A stretch of DNA of 39,256 bases from Rickettsiales bacterium (GTDB lineage: Bacteria > Pseudomonadota > Alphaproteobacteria > Rickettsiales > UBA3002), in contig JANQJY010000054.1 in NCBI GenBank assembly GCA_028281385.1, forward strand, positions 1-39,256, given 5' to 3'. Below are positions 15,910 through 23,415 of this stretch, piece by piece. Both the position numbers and the translations under genes were made by a program. Each line of letters opens with the position of its first letter. Within the stretch, counting starts at the first letter, position 1. Below the pieces are notes generated by a model that was not told the origin of the DNA, searched no databases, and was given only the letters and a program-made list of their open reading frames with translations.

Positions 15910-16281
15910 GTGACAGAATCATTATTTGAACGTATTGGTGGTGCCCCAGCAGTGAAGGCGACAGTTGCAAAACTATACAGCAAAATTTTATCTGATCCCA
16001 TACTGATTCCTTTTTTTGAGGATATTGACGTGGAGCGTTTGCGCAAAAGCCAAACCGCCTTTGTCTCAATGGCTGCAGGCGCCAAAACGCCATACACGGG
16101 ACAGTCGCTGAGAACAGCGCATCAACATTTAGTAGATAAAATGGGGCTCAATGATGTGCATTTTGATGCAGTCGCTACGCATTTGCACGACTCATTGGAT
16201 GAACTTGGAGTACCCAAAGGCTTAATCGAAGAGGTGTTGGCTATTGTCGAAACCACACGAGATGATGTGCTCAATCGATAA
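15910..16281 (+). CDS. Group I truncated haemoglobin (trHbN-like)
   Basis: A 123-residue 2/2 globin: SLFERIGGAPAVKATVAKLY, Tyr23 at the B10 position (KLYSKILSDP), PFFEDIDVERLRKSQ, PYTGQSLRTAHQHL with proximal His71, and a C-terminal helix. These are group I truncated-globin features; such proteins bind O2 and NO and several detoxify NO. The start is GTG 15910 with AAGGAG at 15895-15900. It is followed after 15 bp by a hybrid histidine kinase, so it may supply or buffer the gas signal for that kinase, or protect against NO made during nitrate respiration. Both roles are inferred. Confidence 0.9.
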   Translation: MTESLFERIGGAPAVKATVAKLYSKILSDPILIPFFEDIDVERLRKSQTAFVSMAAGAKTPYTGQSLRTAHQHLVDKMGLNDVHFDAVATHLHDSLDELGVPKGLIEEVLAIVETTRDDVLNR

Positions 16282-16296
16282 GGAAAGGAAGACTAT

Positions 16297-18909
16297 ATGC
16301 TGGAAACAACCAACTCTGAATTACAACAAAATTTAGAATATTTAAGAGCGGAAGCGCTGAATCGAGATTTAGAAGAGGCGCTTCAGGAAACGATGGCAAA
16401 AAATCGTTTCATTAAGCTATTAACCAGCGTAGCAACGGCGGCTAACAAATCGAAAGACATCGATGAGGCGATTCATATCGCCATCAGAGAAATATGCACC
16501 TATGCCGAGTGGCCGGTTGGGCATTGTTATATCTACGATACAAGAAGAAAATTTCTAAGAACCACCCAGCAGTGGCACATGGATGATGAAACCTTATTCC
16601 ACTCCTTTCGCGAACAGACAGAGTCTATGTGCTTATCGGTTAACAATAATTGGATCGGTCGTGTCTATCAAACGGGTAAACCGGTTTGGATTATGGATAC
16701 CACAAAAGACCCAGATTTTCTTCGTAAAGAAAGTGCGTTTCAATGTGGTATCAAAGCAGCATTTGCCTTTCCCATCTATGTGGAAGATGAGGTCTATGGC
16801 GTGATGGAGTTTTTCTCCCAGAATGCTGAAGAACCCGATGAATCACTACTCGATATTATGGCTGACATAGGTACCCAGCTGGGCCATGTGGTTCAGCGTA
16901 AACAGTTTGAGAACAAAGCGCATTTGTTAGAAGAAGTGGTGGTGAATGCCAATGATGGCATTATGATTACCCATGCCAGAGATTTGAACGGACCCGGGCC
17001 CGAAATCACTTTCGTCAATAAGGCCCTATGCGACGTGACCGGATATGCAGAGGAAGAAATATTGGGTAAAACACCTCGTATACTCCAAGGTAAGAAAACG
17101 GATCGCGCAACCCTCGATCGCTTAAAAGAAGCGATATCGCAAGGAAAACCATTCAAAGGGGAACTGATCAATTATACGAAGTCGGGAGAGGAATATTGGC
17201 TGGATGTGAGTATTGTTCCGATCAAGAATCGCGCGGGGGAAGTGACCCACTTCGCAGCGATCGAGCGCGATGTTACAGAGCGTAAACGATTCGTTGCTGA
17301 CATAATGGAGGCAAAGGAGCAGGCTGAGTCTGCTAATCGCTCAAAGAGTGATTTCTTGGCCAATATGAGCCATGAATTGCGTACCCCTATGAACGGTATT
17401 TTAGGTATGGCTGGTTTGTTGCAAGATACCGACTTGACGGAAGAACAGCAGGAACTTCTCAACACCATTAAAAGCTCGAGCGATAATTTGCTATCTATTT
17501 TGAATGATATTCTTGACCTCTCCAAAATTGAAGCTGGTATGGTTGAGATCGACGAAGTGCCTTATGATATTCGCAACGCATTGCATGATGTGACCAAACT
17601 CTATTCCGCCATAGTTATAGAAAAAGACCTCAAACCAATTCAGGTGGATATTGATAAAGCGATCCCATTATGCCTTGCAGGTGATCTGACAAAAATCCAG
17701 CAAGTGCTAAGAAACCTTCTCAGCAATGCACTCAAATTTACGCAGGCCGGAGGGATCAGTGTGTCGGCTTCATTGCAAGAAGATGCGCTTCGTTTTGCTG
17801 TGACTGACACAGGTGTTGGCATTCCCAAAGAGAGGCAGAAAAAGATATTCGATAAATTTACGCAAGCGGATGAATCGACGACGCGTAATTTTGGCGGAAC
17901 AGGACTTGGCTTGGCAATATGTAGAGAGTTTGTAGAGCTAATGGGTGGTGAGATCGGCGTGGATAGTGAAGTTGGCGCCGGTTCCACTTTTTGGTTTTCT
18001 CTGCCATATACGCCACTCCCAGATACCTTAGAGCCTGTGAATCAAAAATTTTCGCAGCAATCTGATGCCTTGATAAATGCGAGCCAGTGTAAAATATTGG
18101 TGGTGGATGACCATCCAATCAATCGTTTATTTGCTAAAAAGCTGCTAACTAAACTGGGTTATACTGATTTGCAATTTGCCGAAGATGGAACAGAAGCATT
18201 AACGATAGCAGCTTGTCATGATTTTGATGCCATTTTAATGGATTGCCAAATGCCAAAACTAGATGGTTACGACGCTTCAAGTGAAATTCGTCAGCAAGAA
18301 ATGCACGCTGATCTTAGTAAACGCACCCCTATAATTGCGATGACAGCAAATGCGATGACAGGTGATCGTGAGAAATGTTTGGATGCGGGTATGGATGATT
18401 ATATTAGCAAGCCGGTTAAGCCAGAAGTGTTACAGGAAAAATTAACACGTTGGATTGTACAACCATCGCCGCCATCCAATCTCGAATTTTTTGATGAGTT
18501 GCATCATGTAGAAGCAGATGTATGTGAAAACACGCCTTCAGAACACGCAGCTCCACCGATTGATTTGGAACATTTGCAGATGTTTACCGATGGGGACCCA
18601 GATCAAGAAAGGGAGTTGATTGATTTATTTATGGATCAAGCTGATGAGAATATTCTCATGCTACAACAATCGCTAGATGGCAGTGATAATGAAGCATGGA
18701 AAAGCGCTGCGCACCGGTTGAAGGGCGCGTCTGCCAACTTTGGTGCTAACAGACTTTGTGATATTGCATCCGAAGGAGAGCAATCACATAACTATTCATC
18801 AGATGAAAAAGAGAATATTCTTCATTCAATTAATTTAGAACTATTAGGGATTAAAGTATTTTTAGATGAATATCAGACGAGTCCTGAAAGAAGAGTGGCC
18901 AGCACTTAA
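16297..18909 (+). CDS. Hybrid sensor histidine kinase: GAF-PAS-HisKA-HATPase-REC-HPt
   Basis: An 870-residue soluble multi-domain kinase with no membrane segment. A short N-terminal coiled coil leads to a GAF domain (~45-200, with GHCYIYD, WIGRVYQTGKPVW, AFPIYVEDEVYGVMEFFS), then PAS/PAC (~209-330). The PAS segment GKTPRILQGKKTDRATL is LOV-like, but the photoactive cysteine position is not Cys, so it is probably not a blue-light sensor. HisKA follows with phospho-acceptor H359 (SHELRTPMNG), HATPase_c with NLLSNALKF, DTGVGIP and GGTGLGLAI, a receiver (~599-720) with D649 (LMDCQMPKLDG), and an HPt domain with H806 (AAHRLKGAS). The layout is ArcB/BarA-like, passing phosphate to an external receiver, perhaps the divergent regulator at 14642-15517. 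Confidence 0.93.
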   Translation: MLETTNSELQQNLEYLRAEALNRDLEEALQETMAKNRFIKLLTSVATAANKSKDIDEAIHIAIREICTYAEWPVGHCYIYDTRRKFLRTTQQWHMDDETLFHSFREQTESMCLSVNNNWIGRVYQTGKPVWIMDTTKDPDFLRKESAFQCGIKAAFAFPIYVEDEVYGVMEFFSQNAEEPDESLLDIMADIGTQLGHVVQRKQFENKAHLLEEVVVNANDGIMITHARDLNGPGPEITFVNKALCDVTGYAEEEILGKTPRILQGKKTDRATLDRLKEAISQGKPFKGELINYTKSGEEYWLDVSIVPIKNRAGEVTHFAAIERDVTERKRFVADIMEAKEQAESANRSKSDFLANMSHELRTPMNGILGMAGLLQDTDLTEEQQELLNTIKSSSDNLLSILNDILDLSKIEAGMVEIDEVPYDIRNALHDVTKLYSAIVIEKDLKPIQVDIDKAIPLCLAGDLTKIQQVLRNLLSNALKFTQAGGISVSASLQEDALRFAVTDTGVGIPKERQKKIFDKFTQADESTTRNFGGTGLGLAICREFVELMGGEIGVDSEVGAGSTFWFSLPYTPLPDTLEPVNQKFSQQSDALINASQCKILVVDDHPINRLFAKKLLTKLGYTDLQFAEDGTEALTIAACHDFDAILMDCQMPKLDGYDASSEIRQQEMHADLSKRTPIIAMTANAMTGDREKCLDAGMDDYISKPVKPEVLQEKLTRWIVQPSPPSNLEFFDELHHVEADVCENTPSEHAAPPIDLEHLQMFTDGDPDQERELIDLFMDQADENILMLQQSLDGSDNEAWKSAAHRLKGASANFGANRLCDIASEGEQSHNYSSDEKENILHSINLELLGIKVFLDEYQTSPERRVAST

Positions 18910-18987
18910 ATGACTGGTGTTTATTATTCCTGGCATGGGAGGCATGCCAAGACACTACAAATTTCCTGCTTAGAGTTTGGGGTTCTC

Positions 18988-19248
18988 TTATACTGTCCAT
19001 TTCATAATCTGCTGATGCGCAAAGAACCCAGCAACAAGTAGTACCATTCCCACAACATAACTCATCCAGAAACTATCATCATACTTTTCTGCAAAGAAGA
19101 AAGGCAAGAAGAACAGCCACGAGACAGGTACACCAATCATGATGCTCTTAGCAAAGGTGATACTGGCGATAGCGCCAGCTCCGTGCCAGAATGTAGGAAT
19201 TTGTATTTTGCTAATTGGCTGCCCGGTCAGTACACAAATGAGGGCATT
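18988..19248 (-). pseudogene. 3' remnant of a membrane-protein gene
   Basis: On the minus strand an open frame of 86 codons ends in TAA at 18988 and reads ALICVLTGQPISK...FWHGAGAIASITF...IGVPVSWLFFLPFFF...SYVVGMVLLVAGFFAHQ...KWTV. It contains three hydrophobic segments typical of an integral membrane protein, but a stop two codons upstream (19249-19251) cuts it off, and no in-frame start precedes the first segment (the first ATG is about 37 codons in). This looks like the C-terminal part of a truncated gene. I cannot name the family. The rest of 18910-19370 shows no gene. Confidence 0.45.
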
Positions 19249-19307
19249 TCATTGCTCTGTATTCCCCCTAAAGTCTTATTTTCAATAAATTGGCTAAATA
19301 AGGATTG

Positions 19308-19325
19308 TAATTACATATGTAATTA
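19308..19325. promoter_or_regulatory. Perfect 18-bp palindrome, likely antitoxin operator
   Basis: TAATTACATATGTAATTA reads identically on both strands, 46 bp before the antitoxin start. AbrB/MazE-type antitoxins bind palindromes overlapping their own promoters and repress them with the toxin, so this is the likely autoregulatory operator. The AT-rich stretch continuing to about 19345 could supply the -10. Confidence 0.55.
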
Positions 19326-19370
19326 TGCTAATGTGTAACTAGAAATAAAACGTTAGTAGGAAGACTTCGT

Positions 19371-19592
19371 ATGGAAACGAAATTAACCGCTATTGGAAAT
19401 TCGACAGGGCTACGTGTGCCAAGTGAGCTGCTTGCGCAGATGGGACTTAAAAAAGGAGATCCGGTCTATATTGTTCCCACGAAAGACGGATTCACAGTGA
19501 CGCCTTATGATCCAGAGTTTGCCGAAGACATTGAACTCACCAAACGCTTTATGAGGAATTACAAAAACGCTCTTCACGAGTTGGCGAAGTGA
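19371..19592 (+). CDS. AbrB/MazE-family antitoxin
   Basis: A 73-residue protein with a swapped-hairpin AbrB/MazE DNA-binding fold: TKLTAIGNSTGLRVPSELL, LKKGDPVYIVPTKDGFTVTP. The C-terminal helix (FAEDIELTKRFMRNYKNAL) would wrap the toxin. AGGA lies 9 bp before the ATG. Its stop overlaps the toxin start (GTGA), the usual arrangement of toxin-antitoxin pairs. It should neutralise the Doc protein encoded next and repress the operon through the palindrome at 19308-19325. Confidence 0.88.
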   Translation: METKLTAIGNSTGLRVPSELLAQMGLKKGDPVYIVPTKDGFTVTPYDPEFAEDIELTKRFMRNYKNALHELAK

Positions 19593-19981
19593 GATTTATC
19601 CGACCGGATGTTGTTCTGGCCATTCATGAGATGTTGCTGATAGAGCATGGTGGTCCTTCAGGGATTCGTGATGAAAGGTTGCTGGAATCTGCTCTGACCA
19701 GGCCTCAAAACAAAAAGCATTATGGACCGGGCACGTCTGTCTATGAACTGGCGGCCGCCTACTGTTATGGCATAGTCAAAAATCATCCATTCGTTGATGG
19801 GAATAAACGAACCGGCGCAACGGTGATGGGGGTGTTCCTAATGAAGAATGGAAAAGCATTAGTAACGAGTGAGAAGGATCTGGTGCTGCAGATTCTGGGA
19901 GTAGCAGATGGAAGTATTAGCGAGGAAGAGTTGGCCGTTTGGATCAAGAAACATTCGAAAAAATATTCGCCGGAAGAGTAG
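19589..19981 (+). CDS. doc: Doc-family (death-on-curing, Fic fold) toxin
   Basis: A 130-residue Doc protein. The catalytic loop HPFVDGNKRTG runs from H66 through D70, N72 and R74, matching the Doc/Fic pattern H-x-F-x-(D/E)-(A/G)-N-x-R. Phage P1 Doc phosphorylates EF-Tu with this loop and arrests translation. The N-terminal region (IHEMLLIEHGG, GIRDERLLESALTRP) is standard Doc. GTG start, overlapping the antitoxin stop. Pairing Doc with an AbrB/MazE-type rather than a Phd-type antitoxin is a recognised chromosomal combination. It ends 2 bp from the convergent AlkB-like gene. Confidence 0.9.
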   Translation: MRFIRPDVVLAIHEMLLIEHGGPSGIRDERLLESALTRPQNKKHYGPGTSVYELAAAYCYGIVKNHPFVDGNKRTGATVMGVFLMKNGKALVTSEKDLVLQILGVADGSISEEELAVWIKKHSKKYSPEE

Positions 19982-19983
19982 CA

Positions 19984-20601
19984 TCAACTAAATAGCATAT
20001 TTCTGAACGTCAGCGACACACGTCTGTTTCGGGAGAATTTCATTCCATGATAGTTATCGGTTTTTCTAGCTGGTATGCCATGCTGCCATGTGTATCTGGC
20101 GTCGCCAGACAAAATGATCAAGCTGCAGGGCTCCAATAGTAGCGGTATTTTTTCATGTGTCTGTGTGTTTGTAAATTTCATGATGCAAGCAGATCCCAGA
20201 CTAAGCGATGCAATTTTTTCGCCGAAACAGGGAACGCAGTCGATATGGGGAGAAATACCCTGACCGGGCAGATATTCATTAATGATCACCTGATCGGGTG
20301 GTGCGTCAAACAGGCTGTTGTCAGATAGTGCTTCAGTGTATGATTTAAGCCATTCGGGAAGTTCCCCGATCTTCAGGTCCTCTGTGGCTCGCCTTGCCTT
20401 ATAATCATAGCGATAGCCATAATGTTGTACGCGCCGTTTCAGGTCTGTCATCCAAGGCTGGTTATCGATGATGCGCAGTAGGTTTGTTTCTTCGAACGGT
20501 GTAATGTAATGAGGAATACAGGTAAGATCGGGAATTGAAGAATTAGGTGTCTGGTCGTGTTCCTTTCCCCAAAGATCCATTTGTAGTGAAGTGCCTTGCA
20601 T
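19984..20601 (-). CDS. AlkB-family 2-oxoglutarate/Fe(II) dioxygenase
   Basis: A 205-residue protein with the iron ligands H119-x-D121 (GISPHIDCVPCFG) and H174 (TWQHGIP), the 2-oxoglutarate-binding arginine pair R194-x5-R200 (RRVSLTFR), and the nucleotide-recognition lid NEYLPGQGISPH. This places it in the AlkB family, closest in style to the ALKBH8-like/short bacterial branch rather than E. coli AlkB. Members remove alkyl lesions from DNA or RNA or hydroxylate tRNA; the substrate cannot be told here. It is convergent with the doc gene, with no operon partners. An internal ATG at codon 8 is an alternative start. Confidence 0.88.
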   Translation of the reverse strand: MQGTSLQMDLWGKEHDQTPNSSIPDLTCIPHYITPFEETNLLRIIDNQPWMTDLKRRVQHYGYRYDYKARRATEDLKIGELPEWLKSYTEALSDNSLFDAPPDQVIINEYLPGQGISPHIDCVPCFGEKIASLSLGSACIMKFTNTQTHEKIPLLLEPCSLIILSGDARYTWQHGIPARKTDNYHGMKFSRNRRVSLTFRNMLFS

Positions 20602-20803
20602 AAATGAACCTTATGCTTCTATACAAAGAATGAAAAGCAGGAAGTCCCTCTTGAATATTGCCCGGCCAGTCGCCCGTTTTGTATTTTCTGCTCTGTATGC
20701 GAAACCCTATCGTGACCCTGGAAAATAGCGATGAGAGAAAACGGGTTTAAAAGCCTCTTATTTAGCGGCAAATTCTGCTCTTTCTGTCGCTCCCGGTCAC
20801 GTT

Positions 20804-20817
20804 AGGTTACGTAACCT
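20804..20817. promoter_or_regulatory. Perfect 14-bp palindrome in a 406-bp gene-free region
   Basis: AGGTTACGTAACCT is a perfect palindrome, followed directly by an imperfect one, CCTTCGGA-ATG-TCCGGAAGG (20815-20833). The gene-free stretch 20602-21007 separates two genes reading away from each other, so operator or protein-binding sites are expected. I find no gene there in any frame. No factor can be assigned. Confidence 0.35.
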
Positions 20818-20888
20818 TCGGAATGTCCGGAAGGAAATAAGAGTCAATTAACATATTGGAAAAAAGAAGAATCATTGGATGTGCGGCC

Positions 20889-20936
20889 GCCAACCACCTC
20901 GTTTCCAATTGAGCATTCCCCGGTAAGGTGGCTGGC
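20889..20936 (+). repeat. 11-bp inverted repeat upstream of the spermidine-synthase-like gene
   Basis: GCCAACCACCT and AGGTGGCTGGC pair with one mismatch around a 26-nt loop. It lies 72 bp before the gene at 21008, so it may be a leader hairpin or a binding site. There is no T-tract, so it is not an intrinsic terminator. Confidence 0.35.
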
Positions 20937-21007
20937 CAGCAATCAAAAAATGAACCTAGCCTCATTTACTACTTGATTTCATCATGTAGTGCTGTCATTG
21001 ACTCGCC

Positions 21008-23161
21008 ATGCAATATTCCGTTCGTTTTATCGCGTGTATTTGTTTTGTGTTATCCGGTGCGGCATCGGTCAGCTATCAGATGATCTGGATGCGCGAGGCG
21101 ATGACTTATTTCGGCGTCATCACGCCGGTATTGTCATCCGTTTTGTCGGTCTTCATGCTGGGTCTGGCTATCGGGACACTGCTATTTGGGCGCATTGCGC
21201 GCGGCTTAAGCCCAAAACAGGCCATTATCGGCTATATCGTGATCGAAATAGCCATCGCGGTAGCGGCCAATTTAGTGCCGTTTGCGTTTAACGGCGGTTA
21301 CGAGGCACTGCTTGGTGTTGAATCGCAAACCTCCAACGCCTATTTATTTTCGTCCTGGTTAATCATCACGCTCACATTGCTGCCGGTCTGTACCTTTATC
21401 GGCGCGACGCTACCGCTGATTATGCGCTATCTTGAATCGGCGGGTACCGATGGTCGCAATTTCGGTTTTCTCTATTTTGCCAATCTGGTCGGCGCGGTAT
21501 TGGGGTGTTTGCTGCCGCTGATCCTGATCGAGCTGCTGGGTTTTCGTGGCGCGCTTTATGCAACGGCTAGCACTAACCTAGTCGTAGCAGCACTTGCCTA
21601 TTATCTACTCACGCGCCTGCCTGCTGTGCGGGCGGAAACGCAAACAGGTGAGGCCATATCATTATCGCTGCCGTCCGTTCCGGATATCCCACTCAAATTT
21701 CGCTTTATTCTGTTTTTAACTGGTTTTGTAGCGCTAGGTAGTGAAGTGGTGTGGATCCGCGCCTATACACCCGCGGTCACTACCACCGTCTATGCGTTTG
21801 CCTCGATTCTGGCAGTTTATCTCATCAGCAATTTTGCTGGCACCTGGCTGTATTTGCGCTCAAAAGAAGATGCACTGCTTACGAGAAGACTGAATCTTGT
21901 CGTGTTGCTAATGCCGCTTTTGGCCTTGCTATCGGTCGTGTTTGTGAGTGACCCGCTGATGGATACCATCAAATGGGCCACGCTGATTGGCATTATCGCG
22001 ATCTGCATGTGTTTTGGCTTTATTACTCCTTACATCATTGATCATAGCTGTAAAAATAACCCCAATAAAACGGCGATTGCGTATGCTTATAACTTTGCCG
22101 GGTGTATTATTGGCCCGCTCTTTACGACCTATCTGCTTTTTCCTGTGGCAGGTATCAAGGGTTCGCTGGTGCTTTATGCATTGATGCTGGTGCCAGTATG
22201 TTTGTTGATGCTACCTGCGCGCGCGTTGTGCTTTAAGGCGGTGGCCGCCACGGCTGTGATGCTCGTTCCGGCATGGATGATTCCGAGTCTGGAAGATGCG
22301 ATTCGCCATAACGGCAAGCTGTATCGCGACCATGTCGGTTATGTCGGCGCGGTGGGCGAAGGGATGAAGCGCTTGCTGACGGTAAATGGTATCGGCATGA
22401 CATATCTGACGACCATCACCAAGAACATGACGCATTTGCCGCTGGCGCATCACCACGACCCGAAATCGGCGCTGGTGATTTGTTTTGGCATGGGTACGAC
22501 CGTCCGCTCGCTGACGACCTGGCCAGAACTTGAAACGATCAAAGCCGTTGAGCTAAGCGAAGGTGTGACCAAAGCCATGCCGTATTTTCATGACAATGCC
22601 GATGCGGTGCTTGGCGATCCGCGCGTGGATGTGCTGGTTGATGATGGCCGCCGTTATCTGATGCGTACAACCGAACGCTATGACGTGATTACGATTGACC
22701 CGCCACCGCCGATTCGTGCATCTGGCAGTGGCCTGCTTTACAGCAATGAATTTATCGACATCGCCAAAGCACGACTCAATACAGGCGGGATTCTGGCGCA
22801 CTGGCTGCCGGCTGGTGATCCGCTGCTAACCCATGCGGTCATCAACACGATTGAGCAGCATTTTAAACATACTGTGGTGATGGACTCAATCGAAGGCTGG
22901 GGCTTGCATATTTTAGCATCCGATACGCCTATTTCCCGCTTAAGCGCGCCGGGTTATCTGTCGGTGCTGCCCGCTTCCGCCCAGCAGGATATTATTGAGT
23001 GGCACCCCGATCGGACCATTGCCGAGATCACGGCAGATTCGCTACGCTATCTGGATATATCATCGAAGAAAATAGCTGGAAAAGACGCAGTGATCATGTC
23101 CGATGACCGGCTGTATAATGAATTTTTCCGCCTGCGCCGCTTAGGGATTTATAACCCGTAA
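21008..23161 (+). CDS. Polytopic spermidine-synthase-like protein (membrane domain plus SAM-binding domain)
   Basis: A 717-residue fusion. Residues ~1-440 are a polytopic membrane region with about 12 hydrophobic segments and the family opening CFVLSGAASVSYQMIWMREA, repeated as FLTGFVALGSEVVWIRAYTP at the start of the second half. Residues ~480-700 are a spermidine-synthase-like Rossmann domain: VICFGMGTTVRSL (SAM loop), AVELSEGVTKAM, LVDDGRRYLM, and D564 in ITIDPPPP. The loop is GMGTT rather than GGGDG and the polyamine-site residues are poorly kept, so polyamine synthesis is doubtful. Such fused proteins are widespread and uncharacterised. The start lacks a clear ribosome site, but the frame begins with the family's N-terminal motif. 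Confidence 0.85.
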   Translation: MQYSVRFIACICFVLSGAASVSYQMIWMREAMTYFGVITPVLSSVLSVFMLGLAIGTLLFGRIARGLSPKQAIIGYIVIEIAIAVAANLVPFAFNGGYEALLGVESQTSNAYLFSSWLIITLTLLPVCTFIGATLPLIMRYLESAGTDGRNFGFLYFANLVGAVLGCLLPLILIELLGFRGALYATASTNLVVAALAYYLLTRLPAVRAETQTGEAISLSLPSVPDIPLKFRFILFLTGFVALGSEVVWIRAYTPAVTTTVYAFASILAVYLISNFAGTWLYLRSKEDALLTRRLNLVVLLMPLLALLSVVFVSDPLMDTIKWATLIGIIAICMCFGFITPYIIDHSCKNNPNKTAIAYAYNFAGCIIGPLFTTYLLFPVAGIKGSLVLYALMLVPVCLLMLPARALCFKAVAATAVMLVPAWMIPSLEDAIRHNGKLYRDHVGYVGAVGEGMKRLLTVNGIGMTYLTTITKNMTHLPLAHHHDPKSALVICFGMGTTVRSLTTWPELETIKAVELSEGVTKAMPYFHDNADAVLGDPRVDVLVDDGRRYLMRTTERYDVITIDPPPPIRASGSGLLYSNEFIDIAKARLNTGGILAHWLPAGDPLLTHAVINTIEQHFKHTVVMDSIEGWGLHILASDTPISRLSAPGYLSVLPASAQQDIIEWHPDRTIAEITADSLRYLDISSKKIAGKDAVIMSDDRLYNEFFRLRRLGIYNP

Positions 23162-23203
23162 ACGCTTTTTTACACGGTAGTGCTCTTATTCAAGTATTTA
23201 TAG

Positions 23204-23401
23204 ATGACCAGGCGGCAGACTTGTGCGCCAGATAAGATTGCTAGTGAGAATGAGCTATCGAAAGGTTATGTCTGCGGCATTCTGCGTCTGAATCTTCTTT
23301 CTCCGAGAATCAAAGAAGATATTCTTTGCAGGTACCAGCTTGAGCATCTCACGTTTCTGGACCATTTCACCAAAATATTTTCTCCGCAAATACTTCTGCA
23401 G
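23204..23401 (+). pseudogene. Fragment resembling the C-terminal HTH region of a large serine recombinase
   Basis: The frame reads IASENELSKGYVCGILRL followed by NLLSPRIKEDILCRYQLEHL and TFLDHFTKIF. This fits the pattern seen near the C-terminus of serine recombinases/resolvases, where a small HTH (xAxxxxxSRxYVxRLLRL) is followed by AxLxPxIxxAILxGxQPxxLTL. No catalytic or zinc domain precedes it: the upstream DNA is the 3' end of the previous gene. I read it as a remnant of a mobile element or prophage recombinase. A fortuitous match is possible. The frame continues into the metE 3' end, which I do not consider meaningful. Confidence 0.4.
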
Positions 23402-23415
23402 GATTGCATGATGAC

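Noticed and set aside
23250-23411. Minus-strand frame reading KYLRRKYFGEMVQKREMLKL downstream of metE
   Set aside because: It has no start, and the plus-strand reading of the same DNA matches a recombinase pattern better; one of the two must be a shadow.
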